This document shows, piece by piece, positions 23,800-34,450 of a stretch of DNA of 64,000 bases. The position numbers and the translations under genes were made by a program. How positions within the stretch are numbered: position 1 is the first letter of the stretch; every line of letters begins with the position of its first letter. A model generated the notes under the pieces. It had not been told where the DNA came from and did no database searches. It was given only the letters and a program-made list of their open reading frames with translations. The stretch spans positions 3,062,001 to 3,126,000 of the forward strand of contig NC_016135.3 in NCBI RefSeq assembly GCF_000005505.3. The letters run 5' to 3'. This DNA is from Brachypodium distachyon (taxonomy: Eukaryota > Streptophyta > Magnoliopsida > Poales > Poaceae).

Positions 23800-23880
23800 C
23801 TCTCTCCGTTCCTAAATATTTGTCGTGGTTTTAGTGTAAATTTACAATAAAACCACGACAAGTATTTAGAAATAGGGAAG
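23800..23880. mobile_element. Stowaway-type MITE (81 bp)
   Basis: Starts CTCTCTCCGTTCCTAAATAT, ends with the inverted counterpart, and is flanked by TA (23798-23799 and 23881-23882). The ends form a long perfect hairpin arm (TTGTCGTGGTTTT). Confidence 0.87.
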
Positions 23881-24456
23881 TACATAACAAATGTTTACCC
23901 GTCTTTTTATACAGTGGAGAGAGAAGGGTGCTCTTAATTACCACCGGCAACAACAATAGTAAAACCAAAACTAGGCATGTATTGGCTTAAAAAAACGAAA
24001 CTATACATGTATTTAACATTTAAATACCATTGAAAATGAGTATTAAAAGAAGGTTTGACATGATAAAAACTTCAAAAACTAACATAGTAATACATATATG
24101 AGGACAGCTAGAATTGTAAAATGCATATACACACTGTAATTTTTTGGAAATTGAATTAGTGATATGGATATATTTGTGTCCGTCCAGAGACGTGCAACTC
24201 GAACCGGCAATCAGTCTCCAGAAATTGCTTTTTGCCATCACAATGCAAAAGGCACAGTGCCCCTAACTGCAAATTGCTACGGCTAGGTCTTGAAATGTAG
24301 ACACACGATGGTAATCCATCAATCCATCACCTGTCAATCGATCCAGAGAATTCTTGCGACCACTTCATATTGTCGATCGATCATGCATATGATCTTGTCA
24401 GTGCTGGCGATCGATCTATACGTAGGAACAGAGAATGCTACTGTATGTCACTCCCC

Positions 24457-24464
24457 TATAAATA
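24457..24464 (+). promoter_or_regulatory. TATA box for peptide gene B3
   Basis: TATAAATA within CCCCTATAAATATCACAACC, 126 bases upstream of the ATG. The same block occurs at 60115 in the duplicate, so the core promoter is conserved. Confidence 0.75.
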
Positions 24465-24589
24465 TCACAACCTCTTCGAAAACAAGTACTCATTCGGCTA
24501 TCTTCAAAAACCCTTGCATGTATTTTGAAGCTTTTTCATAGACTTCTTTTCCACACAACGTACTTGGAAAACCATATAGCTTGTGAAGA

Positions 24590-24820
24590 ATGAAGGCAGT
24601 CGCAGTTCTAGTCTGCATCCTATTGGTGATTACATCCTCGGCTGCTTCTGCTGCTCCGGCGAGGAAGTTGGCCGGAGATGATGGACAGCAGACAGGCGAA
24701 ACTCAGGCGATGGCGGTGGTGGTCGTTGACGGGAAGCGATCTGATGGTGGCCATGGTGACCATGACTGCAAAATAAGCAAATTCCCCTGCCTGCAGGGGT
24801 TGGAAATGGAAAACCCTTGA
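24590..24820 (+). CDS. Small secreted two-cysteine peptide precursor (family B, member B3)
   Basis: 76 residues. The signal peptide covers about 1-20 (MKAVAVLVCILLVITSSAAS), followed by APARKLAGDDGQQTGET, VVDGKR at 45-50 and the loop C60-x6-C67 (CKISKFPC), ending QGLEMENP. It is the paralogue of the gene at 60279 in the duplicated segment; both precursors have the same length. The propeptide is almost unchanged between them, while loop residues differ. The dibasic RK at 25-26 could be a processing site. Likely secreted and disulfide-bonded. Function unknown. No frame break is seen, so it looks functional. Confidence 0.8.
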   Translation: MKAVAVLVCILLVITSSAASAAPARKLAGDDGQQTGETQAMAVVVVDGKRSDGGHGDHDCKISKFPCLQGLEMENP

Positions 24821-25365
24821 TTCTAATCGTCGTGGTTGAATGCGCTGAAAAGTGTCCAATCGGAAAGTATGAAATATTTGCATCGTCGAAATATTTATAT
24901 TTATATAAATAAGAGACTGATGCATGGAGTGTACTCCAGAAAAGATAATCTATTTTCGTTATTATAGGCTACACTGCTGCCGGTATAATCAGTATAATCG
25001 CAAAGCAGAAGTATAATTAGCGGTTTGTACATGCCAAGAAGATATGAATGATATCTATGCTTTGTATGTTATTTGTGCGTCCTCGGTAAATTAATGTACC
25101 CGAAGAAGATAATTAGTATTAAGCAAATTAGTTGTATATCTTTCATTGTTTGCACGTGACTCATTCAGACAATTGCCTTATGATGCGCACGCCTTCATGT
25201 TTTGCTATCAAAAAGAACAATATACAATATATACCTGCCTCCAAATCTGAACCCTCTTTTAAAATTTAAGCAAAACTTGATTCAAAACAAAATTTAAGAA
25301 TAACCTTGTATTCGTTTGTGACAATAAGAATAAGAAGTAAATGTATGATTGCTCTATAAATTAGC
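24821..25365. other. 3' flank of peptide gene B3
   Basis: 3' UTR and flanking AT-rich DNA conserved with 60510-60990 of the duplicate. No other feature. Confidence 0.5.
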
Positions 25366-25768
25366 TTAATTGGCTGAGGCAGAACACGCCACCCCAGTGG
25401 CGGTTCAAAACTTAGCCTTTGTGACAGTTCAAACTATCGCTGCTTACTCGCCACCGTTGGAGTATCCATACAATGGGGTTCCAGAACCATCATTGAAGGT
25501 TACACTCCAGTGGCGGTTCAATAACCGTCACTGGTATACACTCAAGTGGCGGTTCTCTGAGCCGCCTACTGGTGCCTACTTCTAGTAAAAAATATTTTAT
25601 TTATTTATTTATATTTAATTTCTGTTCTAACCAGTCATCTATACAATACATCACTGATATATATATTAGCCATCTAGAAACTGTGTTACTGGAGGCATCC
25701 CCTTGAGTGGTGATTGCCCCTAGCTAGCCGTGTCACTGAATGCATGGAAGGACCGTTCTGTAGTACCG
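25366..25768. mobile_element. Eroded CACTA-type MITE (copy 1)
   Basis: Contains the subterminal words AGTGGCGGTTC and ends CTGTAGTACCG. It aligns with the better preserved element at 61000-61439, so it was present before the segmental duplication. The left terminus has lost its CACTA. Confidence 0.6.
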
Positions 25769-26848
25769 CTGGTACAAGCAGTTTTGTGTAGCTACATGAA
25801 AAATGGAACCAAACATAAATTTAGAAAAAAAAAACTTAGGAAACATAGTAATGTAATAGACACTCCCTTATAAATACTGTTACATGCATTATCACAAGTA
25901 AAAATCAAATTGATGGGGCTCAACAATATAAAGATAATAACCCATAAAAAAAAAGAAAAACCAAGATATACATAGATGTGATCCAATGAACACTTGCATG
26001 CACGGACCTCTTACACTACTACAAAACAGTGCATATGTGACGAGACATCAGTGACGGGCCTTTCAGTAACGGTATTTATAACCATCATCAGTAACGGGCA
26101 CACCAAGCCCGTCACTAGTGACCAACGTCAGTAACGGTCGCGTCCTCGCCCGTCATTGATGAGGTGTCACTGATGGTTCAATGTGAAAGATGGCGAAATT
26201 CAGAAAAGCAAACATCAACGGCAGGCTCAATATCTAGGCCCGCCACTGATGAGCCCCGGACACTTTTGAAGATTGAATAAATCATAACTAATTCATAAAA
26301 AATCAGAAAAATGTGATTTTTTTTGCTAAAGTCTTATTTTTTATTGCTTAACATGATGGAACAATAATATCATATGTCAACATTTGAAAAATGACTTATG
26401 TAGTATAATTTTTTAGTTTCCCATAGTTGAGTTTATGGTTTAAACCAAATGACCAAAGTTTTGACCATTTTCATGTCCTAATTCATGATAATGTATCCAT
26501 TTTTTGCACATAGTTGTATATTGCCATGCCAAACAGTGTTGCCAAAGAAATGTACAAATGTTTGATTGAAAAAAGTATTCTTGGTTATATCTAAATGCAA
26601 AAGGTGAGGTGTTTTGTGAAACAACTACAATTAATATGGTTCAAATAACACCTATCCAATTTTCACATAAAGTAGACCATATTCAAAAATTTATAGGCCA
26701 ATTATAAGTTATAAGTATTTTATACTAAGCAAGAAAATACAAAAAAAATCATGTTAGGGCCATCAGTGGCGGGTCTTTCAGCTAGGCCCGCCACTGATGC
26801 CTTTTCTAGGACCGGCCAACCATCTAAGGCCCGACCCAATCCTTCGGC

Positions 26849-26855
26849 TATAAAA
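26849..26855 (+). promoter_or_regulatory. TATA box inside the non-autonomous CACTA element
   Basis: TATAAAA follows an internal array of CAGTGGCGGGTC/GCCCGCCACTG words and precedes a C/T-rich leader. The same order (array, TATATAAA, GC-rich exon) occurs in the large element at 53560-54300. Confidence 0.55.
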
Positions 26856-26879
26856 CCCCTAGGCTAACCCTAATCCCCA

Positions 26880-27500
26880 CCCCTTCCCTAACTCTCTCCC
26901 ACTGCCGCCGCCACCCTCATTTCTCTCTCTCGAACTCCCTCTCCCACTGCTCTCTCTTCCCCGTCTCTCTTCTGCTCGTCCCCACCGCGAGCCCCGACGC
27001 CGGCGCCGGCCAATCGCCCCCTCCACATGAGCCCATCCCTCTCCCCCACGAACTCTCCTCTCCCCCAAACTCTCTCCTCCTTCCTTATCTCTCCCCTAAA
27101 CTCTCTCCTCCTTATCTGCATCAACCGTCGGCGTCATGGACGATGAGGAGGAGCTGTGCGCCCGTCCTCCCTGCCTCGCCGGTGAAGGACGCCTCTGGAT
27201 CTGGCCGCGGGCGACTCCGGCCGACCCCTGGAGCAGCGGTGGAGCGTGGCGCCTGGAGGAGCAGAAGTCAGCCCCTACGCATACCAGATCTGAGCAGATC
27301 GGAAGCCACCGGCCTTCTCCCTCGTAAGTTTCTCTCCCCATCTTCACTCTCGGTTTTCTTCCACTCCCTCTCTCGCCGCTCTCTATCCTTTCCCTCTTTC
27401 AATCTCATGCAGTTAAGGTGGTAGCCGCCGCCGTGGCCGGCGACGAGGTGGGCGCCGCCATGGGGAGCCAACTCCCCGCCCCACCCCGCATCGGAGGAAG
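26880..27500 (+). other. GC-rich leader/exon-like block in the CACTA element
   Basis: A C/T-rich leader leads to ATG at 27136 (MDDEEELCARPPCLAGEGR) with GTAAGT at 27324 as a possible donor. No recognisable domain. It probably derives from the first exon of the element's second gene or from captured host DNA. I see no downstream coding exon in the element. Confidence 0.4.
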
Positions 27501-27587
27501 ATGGCGCGGCCTGGTGCGTGCGGCGGCTCCAAATCCACCGGGATCTAGCGGTTTCGGTGAATCCATGGGACGATGTTATTTTTATTT

Positions 27588-27775
27588 TTAATTGTGTTTC
27601 TCTGTTGTGAATGCATGGGATGTAATATTTGATTGCTAATTGTGTTCTGTTGAGACTGCATGCAATGTAATTTTTGATTGCTAATTGTGTTCTGTTGTGC
27701 CCGCATGCAAGGTAATTTTTGGTTGCTAATTGTGTTCAGCTGTGACTGCATATGCGACGATTTTTAGTTTCTGCT
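27588..27775. repeat. 48 bp tandem repeat, about four units
   Basis: Units contain AATTGTGTTCTGTTGTGACTG and TGCATG-AATGTAATTTTTGATTGCT variants. Because 48 is a multiple of three, a minus-strand frame reads a 16-residue repeat; I do not regard this as a gene. Confidence 0.8.
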
Positions 27776-28076
27776 GTATGCAATTGGGAAAAAAAATCAT
27801 GGCTAGCATAATTATATGCTAGCCGTGAGATTTTTTTTAATAACGCTAAAAATTCATCAGTGTCGGTTCCTAAGGAATGACCGCCATTGATGTGTTGCCT
27901 GCCCGTTACTGATAGCCATTTTCGATGAGCGTTTTTGTAATAGTGTTAACAGGCGAGGGGCGATGGACCAGAAATTCAGTAGAGCTATATGTCAGAGAAC
28001 CACTGCAATTTGCGAAGAACGACATGATCCATGATCAGTTTGGTCGCCATCCAGGAGTAATTAATACATAGAGGAC

Positions 28077-28240
28077 CTAGCATTCCTTAGTGCACATGCA
28101 CTTCAGCTTCCAAGTAGAGCACTTGCCACCCGTGAATCCCTCCGTGACGCACACATCAGGGCAGTGTGAGTGCATCATGCATAGCATCTCGAACTTGGCG
28201 CTCTCCGTCTCGCACTCCCTCGCCGCAGCTGGCGCCACCT
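28077..28240 (-). pseudogene. Orphan second exon of a plant defensin gene (duplicate copy 1)
   Basis: The exon starts after a conserved acceptor (TTTCAG) at the same place and with the same length (164 nt) as exon 2 of the intact defensin at 61858. It encodes the complete mature domain with all eight cysteines (CETESAKFEMLC, HCPDVC, GGKCSTW, KCMCTKEC) and a normal stop. Compared with the intact paralogue there are a few substitutions (for example T to A, G to M, R to L). Homology continues about 150 bases into the intron and then stops. No signal-peptide exon was found upstream to 31 kb. Without it the product could not be secreted, so I call it truncated. Confidence 0.82.
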
Positions 28241-29564
28241 CTGAAACTCAACAAATCGCACAAATGTTCTTCAGCAAATATTCAGTAATAAATCTAAATC
28301 AAAAGAGCACGAATTTAACAATTGATATGTGTAGAGAAACAGTCCTGACCTGAAAAATTGATATGTGTACACTTTGTTTCTGAATAACGAACAATACATC
28401 AAAAGAGATTCCTATAATAATCAAGTAGTGTGAAGTTCCTATAATACCCTTGCCTAATACTACTTCTCGATGCCGCTATAAGGTTGTGTGCATCGTTTTG
28501 ATGCAGAGCCGGGGGTTTCAACCTCTTTTTCGAAAAAAATGTAAAATGTACCAAGCTTCTTAACACGACAACTTGGCAATCAAGCGAGCGCATGCTGCAC
28601 TGGTGCAGGACAATTTCAGCCCTAGCACACTGGAGATGGATCAGACGAAGCCGGGATTGCTGATTGAATCCTTGGAATTCCAGTTGCTTGGTTGCCGTCT
28701 GGGAGGTCTGGACTCCGCCGATTTAAGATGTTGTTACGAGCTAGCGATTGCATCTGGGCTTCTTGCCGATTGAGATTTCCCATGAACTACAGAAGCGCTC
28801 AGTTTTCCGGGTGAAACCCCAAAGTTCTCGGACTGGGCGGCGGCGATACTTTGCCTCTTGGAGGCGCCGTCTGGGGATCGCTAGATCTGTAGATGAGTGG
28901 GTCATGATTGGTTGGTGGTTGATGTGCGTGCACGGAGAGGTGGATCTGCTTCGCGCGGTTGATGTCAGGCCTGGCAAGATCTATGCTTTGTTGATCCTTG
29001 TCGAAAGGATGGGTCGGTGGGAGACTGTGGCGACTGCACATGCGGTGGGCGCTGAATACTTGCTGGACCGACTGTGCCATCTATGGTGAAACCTCGGTTT
29101 GGATGTTGGATGGTGATGTGCTCTTACAGCATATGGTCCGATAATGACCACTGCATTCATCAAGCTTGTAGGTATAACGTGGTGGTTTTAGCTTTATTTA
29201 TTCATTTTTTGTTTGAATAATTTAATAAAAAAAGGTGCGTGGATCATTTTTTAGCTTGGATCATTTTGATGTAAAGGAAAAGGTTACAACCTTCTTTTTT
29301 TTTTTTAGAAACACCTGTAACTTTATTAAATTTCATAGCCGTCACTTAAAAAAAAAAACAGAAACACACGATGGAGATTCCTTTGGACCGAGCAAACTGA
29401 CGAAAGGCAGGCCTACGACCTGTGCTAGCCGGGCTGTAGCACGGGTCTAGGCCAAATAAAGAATGCAAGGTATTAGTTTTTAGCCCATATTTGTTTTGAG
29501 AAGGCCTAACCCGTCCAACCAGGCCTATCATAGCACCCTTAGCTCGTACAGCCCACACGATAAA
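28241..29564. other. Breakpoint region and mixed spacer
   Basis: Homology to the intact defensin intron ends near 28395. At about 28480-28545 a LINE 3' tail is recognisable (TTTTGATGCAGAGCCGGG, CCTCTTTTTCGAAAAAAA). 28560-29160 is moderately GC-rich with unidentified open frames. Poly-T and poly-A runs at 29298 and 29349 suggest further retroelement scraps. Confidence 0.5.
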
Positions 29565-30425
29565 AGCATTTTCAGCCGGACCCTAAACAGGATCCTATTC
29601 ACTTTTTAGGGATGGAGCAAAAAAGACCTCTTCAACAGGTCCTACCAGTCCAGGGAGCTAGATTACCCCTCCACCCCCGTTCCCAGGGACCCTTGGGGTC
29701 CCTGTTCCAGCCACGTCACCTTCTCTCGATGCCCACCCCATCGGGTCTTCCTCCTTCCCGCGCCCACCTCGCCGGCGGTGAATCCTGCCACCACCTCCCC
29801 CTCACCGGCGGCGAATCCGGCCGCGCTCCTCTCGCCTAGCGCCGCCGCGCCTCAGGCTGCCGCTGCCCCGCCTGCAACTGCGCCAACCACCGCCGCCCCG
29901 CACATTTCTGCCGTGCCCCGAGCACCTCCGCGCTGCCTGCCTCTCCTCTTGCGCCCTTCCTCCGCCGCCCATCTCTCCTCCGCGGCCGCCGCCCACCTCT
30001 CCCCTGCGCCTCGTCGTCGGCCGCCTCGGTTCTTCCTCGCGGCCGCCCCACCATGGAGGTCCCCATGAGGCTCCTCCTTGTTCGTCGTTGTGGTCAGATC
30101 TGCGCCACCGTCCCCCCCACAACGGTCCTCTCCCTCTGTGCGCTTCCCCGTTGGTCGTCGTGGCCACCAGCCTGCCATGGCGTCGGTCGATCTGGCTTGC
30201 CCCCGTGCCCCTCCTCAGTTGTTGGGGAAGGAGATGAGAGGATAAAATTGACCCACTGACAAGTGCGTCCCATGTGTCGGTCTATAAGAGAAAATAAATA
30301 CGGACTGAGATAGTAGGGCTACTGTTGAAGAGCAAAATGAAATAGGGGCTAAAATTTTTAGGAGGAAACCCCTAAAAAGGATTTAGGGGCCCTGTTTTAG
30401 GGGCTATTGCCGAAGATGCTCTAAG
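29565..30425. mobile_element. Candidate TIR element carrying GC-rich captured sequence
   Basis: The left end (GCATTTTCAGCCGG..., CCTAAACAGG, CTTTTTAGGG) and the inverted right end (GCATCTTCGGCAATAGCCCC, CTAAAACAGGGC, CTTTTTAGGG) match over about 60 bases with indels. Between them lies a very GC-rich Pro/Ala-coding block (29700-30200). No clean target-site duplication was found, so limits and superfamily are uncertain. Confidence 0.45.
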
Positions 30426-30603
30426 GCAGCCCAGGAGCCCAGCCATGCGTGCGAGTCGCCCCTGGAGCCCAGCAACTCGGTGCCTCGCTTGCTCGGTGTC
30501 TCCGTCTGATCGATATCCAACTCCTGTCTCCCGCGACTCATCGACCGCCGACACCCTGGTGGGGATAACAAACAAATCGGAAGCCGCCCCTGCCTACAAG
30601 CCC

Positions 30604-30935
30604 TAAAAAATGGGTTTTTTATTTCTGTGCCCCTCATCCCTTAGCTGTACTCAGGAATACCCAGGCCTCATAACGGTGCTTGCTTCTAGACTTGTTCGCT
30701 TTCTGCTTTCTCGCAAATGCCCTCATGGAGCACCTGCTAACGGTCAAGCCCCTTTGACCGTTTGCTTCCGATGGGTGGGCCGCGGGGAGTGCTGACAGGT
30801 GGGGTCGGAGCCGCGTTTCTGGCGTGTGGGGCTGCGAAGAGACAGTGAAAGCGGGCAGGTCTTAACGGGTTTGGTTACCTTACATGCGGGCCATGTCCGT
30901 GCGTCCTGACAGGTGGGGCGGTCATCGTTAATGAC
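30604..30935 (+). repeat. Promoter-like segment with an inverted homologue at 57940-58300
   Basis: Matches the reverse complement of 57940-58300 over about 330 bases (landmarks: TATTTCTGTGCCCCTC, CTAACGGTCAAGCCCC, TTACATG-GGGCCA). Here it lies just upstream of the DUF4283-type gene, so it may be that gene's promoter. Confidence 0.8.
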
Positions 30936-31015
30936 AGGTGGGCCGAGGAAAGGCGGATCGCTGGGGCCGTGCTAGAGGATGACAGGTGGGACGAGGCTTC
31001 AGATGACAGGCGGGG
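30793..31015 (+). promoter_or_regulatory. Cluster of TGACAGGTGGG motifs upstream of the DUF4283-type gene
   Basis: TGACAGG(T/C)GGG occurs near 30793, 30907, 30931, 30980 and 31002. The inverse occurs four times in the homologous segment at 57945-58130. The word is frequent in grass promoters; its role here is inference. Confidence 0.45.
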
Positions 31016-31154
31016 CCAGTGTCATCTTTCCTTACATGTGGAGCCTACTTGCTCTCCTTTACTCTCACCCAAATCCCGACCAGAACCCTAAATCGGCGGA
31101 GGACGGCGGCGACGCGGCGACTAGTAGGTGTGTAGAAACGAACGGGAGGCGGCG

Positions 31155-32114
31155 ATGGCGAGCACTAACCCACCTCCATACCACAATGTCGATAGCTGCC
31201 GCCGATTCGAGGAGGAGATATTTTGCCGCGGGGAGCCTAATATCCAGCCCGTTGTGGCCGAGATAGTGATTTCCCGCACCTCCGGAATGGAAGAGAAGGC
31301 AGCGAGGCTGCGAGGTAAAGCCATCATTGCTACCATCCATACAGGATCAGCGCTCAATCCGCTGGCCACTTCGGCTGAAGAGGTCATGGCAGCTCTGAAG
31401 CAGCGCTGCAACTTCAAAAGGGGAGTGCGCATCACGGTATGTCCTGTGCCTGGCAACTTTCTGATTCGCTTTGATTCGAGTGATGATTGCACGGTGGCGG
31501 TGATGCAATCGATGCGCATCAGGTGCCCTGCCGGCGACATCTCGTTTCGCCCCTGGACCTCCATCTTCTGTGGAGAGGAATCAAAACTGCCTTTTAGCGG
31601 TGTTCTTAGCTTGGATGGACTGATGGAGGATGCGCAAGAGCTGGAATTTGTGAAGAATTTGATTAATCAGCTAGGAGGCGAGTTCGTGGCAATTCTGCAT
31701 AGGACTGACCCGCGCTGTGTGAAACTCAGGGCATGGATGCGTGATCCTTGTGCCATCCCGAAGCGGTTGCTGATGAGAGTGCTTGCTTCGGCCACACAAC
31801 CTGCTCCTCAATATGCTAATGAGCTCATTGTTGATTCAATTGCAGCGGGGGCAGAACCATAAACCAGACGTGCTGTGTCATTCGGGGTCATCGTTCACGT
31901 CCATGAAGTGGTCGATAAGTTTCATCTTCTTACTGATGGTTCGAACCATAACAACAGGGACTACTTTGATTCTTCTTCAGATGATGAAATTTATCTAGAC
32001 TATGGTGGTTCTGGAATACCGCGAGGAGATCTCACTCGCCTCCATGAGTTCCCTTGTTTTGCTGACGCTGTAGATGGCTCAAGTCCTCCAAAAGGAGGGG
32101 TTAATCCATGTTGA
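31155..32114 (+). pseudogene. DUF4283-type grass gene with a single in-frame stop
   Basis: From ATG 31155 the frame is open to TAA at 31860-31862 (235 codons) and then continues in the same frame to TGA at 32112. The block NFKRGVRITVCPVPGNFLIR followed by FRPWTSIFCG is the DUF4283 fold seen in many plant proteins. LRAWMRDPCAIPK matches the conserved stretch after it in the grass family. Beyond the stop, VSFGVIVHVHEVVDKFH continues the family pattern, followed by an acidic SSSDDE tail. So one nonsense codon cuts a gene of about 319 codons. It may still yield a 235-residue protein. The family is often linked to retrotransposons. Role unknown. Confidence 0.75.
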
Positions 32115-32287
32115 TGTTGTGTTCTGTTTAATCCATGTTGATTTTGATGTATGTTGTCTATGTATTAGTTTGTTGTTCGAAGACTACCTATTTGTACTGA
32201 TCAAGAGCAGGTTGTTGCTCTTTATCTGAACCTGGGCATGTACTGTTATCGGCACTTATCAGTTCCTATGAATTTCTTTCGCAATTT

Positions 32288-32750
32288 AACTTCCTCCAAA
32301 TTGATTTCTGACTGCACAAATGAATAGCGAATGAAAAGTTATGCAAGATTACCAAATTTCAATATGTTTTGAGAAGGTTGATTTTTGTTGACCAGGGAAT
32401 TTATAGCGACATTTAGCAGTCCCAGCCCACCCAAATGGACAATTTTGGAGAAACCTTAGAAAGTGAACTTGCTCTGAATTGATTTCAGACTGCACAAATG
32501 GAATCCGAATGGAAATTTATGCAAGATGACCAAATTTCAACTTGTTTTGTAAAGGTTGACTTTAGTTGACCAAGAAAAATAGCCACATTTGGTTGTCCCA
32601 GCACACCAAAATGGCTGCAGTTCGAAGAACCCCAAGATTCGACCTTCTCCAAATTACTTTCTGATTGCACCAATAGAAAGTACATCAAAATTTAAGAACA
32701 CTGGTGAAATTTCAAACCCATTTGAGAAAGTTGACTTCGCGTTGACCAGG
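32288..32750. repeat. Imperfect tandem repeat, period about 177 bp, three units
   Basis: Units begin at 32288, 32466 and 32642. Each has a CTCC-AATT-ATTTCTGACTGCAC-like start and a later GAAGGTTGACTTT-GTTGACCAGG-like part. The third unit is cut short. No coding potential; possibly part of an unrecognised transposon. Confidence 0.75.
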
Positions 32751-33344
32751 ATTTAAATCCACTCAAATCCATTCAATCTGCAAAAGTAAAGAGTTTTTTT
32801 GAACTTTTCTTCGAGGAGTGAAGTACTAACAATGTTTGTATACTTCCAATAGTTGTTCCACAACTTCAAATCATGTATGTCGTATCATTTTGGCCCAAAC
32901 ACAACAAATTTAATTGAATTTGAAATTCAAAAAAATATGAAAACACGCCAAATTGAAAATGCTTTTGCATACATGCGATACATACCAAATGTGCTTAGTG
33001 TGCCAAATTTTACAAGATTTGGACAAAGTTTTAAATCCAAATGTCAAAATGAGTTCATTTCTCCAACTTCTCCCTATGTGGTGCAATGTACATGAAGTAC
33101 ATTGTGAAATTTAGATAATGCTCTGATATTTTTTATGTGATGAAATATCACTAAACATTGACACTTGCAGAAATTATAATTTTCGGACAACTATTTCATA
33201 TCATTAACATTTTTATACTTCTGAGTTAAGTAATGAAGTAACGAAGGTATAGAACATTTAATTTTCATTTCTGAAATGGTTTACTAATTTTTGAAAATCA
33301 AATTCACTAAAATTTGCTTGTTTTTCACATTTTTGATGTCAAAC
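32751..33344. other. AT-rich spacer
   Basis: AT-rich DNA between the tandem repeat and the LTR remnant. No gene seen. Confidence 0.45.
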
Positions 33345-34450
33345 GTTGAAAGGGCAATTCGATTCCTAATGACTTTTGGTGTTAATGACAACATAATATG
33401 TGGACTAACCGTATGCTAAGTGTTTTTAGAAATTATATAGAATCAAGCAAAGCGGTTCGTTGCCCTCAATCCCACCGGTGAAGATTAGCTAAAACCTATT
33501 TTTGAACCAAAGGGTTCTGCCAGTTTTCTGTCCAGGGCGGCAGTACCGGTCTTTCTAGGCCGGTAGTACCGGTCGCGGTAGTACCGCCCGGTACCGCACC
33601 AGTGCTATGAGGCAGGAAAACGCTACTAATATATAGTGGCACTGGTACGGTACCGGTCCTGCACTACCGCTCCCGGTAGTACCGCTCTGTGCAGAAATTG
33701 CACATAACGGGCAGAAATCGGGGATCCCTATAAAAGAGGGTCTTCGTCCCCAACGGTTCTAAGCTCCATTCCTGCAAGCATTCTTCACCTCGAGAGCTTC
33801 AAATCTCGAGATCTCTGTCCTTAGTGCTTCCCCCTAGCTAATACTTTGAGGAAGGATTGAAAAGAGGTCGACGTAGGGTTTCACCAAATCAAAAGTTGAT
33901 TCCCCTCATTTTTCTTGGTGGATTTTGTTACTCTTGGGATTTTGGGATCTCTAGTCGGAAGGTGTCTCTTCAAACACTCCAATCTTGTGAGGAGGTGCTT
34001 GAGGATTTGGGAAAGAGTTTTCAATTTAGTTGTGGATTTGTGCCTTTCTCCTTATTTGTAAATGTTCGGCGTTCGCCTTCAAGGAAGCTATCAGTGGAAG
34101 TCATCTCGTCTTTGTTGTGTTGTGAGAGCTCATCCCACCTTTGTGGTGTGGTGAGTTGGAGAATAGAATGAACCTTTGTGACGTGTTTAGTTTTGTGGTA
34201 GAGCACTCCTCCAGAGACGTACACCGATCCCAATAGGTGGAATTCCGGTGAAATTTTCGTCTTCCCGTATGGTATCATTCTTGCCCCTTACTTACTTGTT
34301 GTATTTTTTTGTCAATCTTTTGCTTCAGCTATTGCACTTCGTACTAAGGTTGCATTATCTTTAGTGAATTTAGTAAACTCTGGGACGAATGGTTCGTATC
34401 TTTCGAGAAAAAAAGAAGAAGTTAAATTCGTTAGTCGCCTGTTCACCCCC
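33345..34450 (+). mobile_element. Copia-like LTR remnant (probable solo LTR)
   Basis: Starts near GTTGAAAGGGCAATTCGATT and contains repeated GGTAGTACCG words, a TATA box in CCCTATAAAAGAGGG (33727-33741) and a transcript-like part. It ends near GTTCACCCCCCTCTGGC, which is typical of the end of grass copia LTRs. No primer site, coding region or second LTR is nearby and no target-site duplication was found, so borders are approximate. Confidence 0.6.

Larger units (their letters stand above)
26014..27945. mobile_element. Non-autonomous CACTA transposon (1932 bp)
   Basis: Left end CACTACTACAAAACAG, right end the inverse of CACTATTACAAAAACG. The 3 bp target duplication TTA is at 26011-26013 and 27946-27948. 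Subterminal arrays of ATCAGTGACGGG/CCCGTCACT type occur at both ends. The duplicate segment at about 61730 keeps the uninterrupted site, which proves the insertion. No transposase is present. Termini and subterminal words match the 6.8 kb element at 48952, so the latter's family could mobilise it. It carries a TATA box, a GC-rich leader-like block and an internal 48 bp tandem repeat. Confidence 0.93.
23905..28395. repeat. Segmental duplication, copy 1 (partner 59620-62165)
   Basis: In the same order and orientation as the second copy it holds a peptide gene (plus strand), a small CACTA-like MITE, and a defensin second exon (minus strand). Without the 1.93 kb CACTA insertion it is about 2.55 kb, the same as copy 2. 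Promoter, coding and 3' regions all align. Homology fades at both outer limits, so these are approximate. Confidence 0.88.

Noticed and set aside
27545..27751. Minus-strand open frame with a 16-residue repeat
   Set aside because: It is the translation of the 48 bp tandem repeat inside a CACTA element; no start context, signal or homologues recognised.
29802..30178. Gly/Arg-rich and Pro/Ala-rich open frames on both strands
   Set aside because: Compositional effect of the GC-rich block inside a candidate TIR element.
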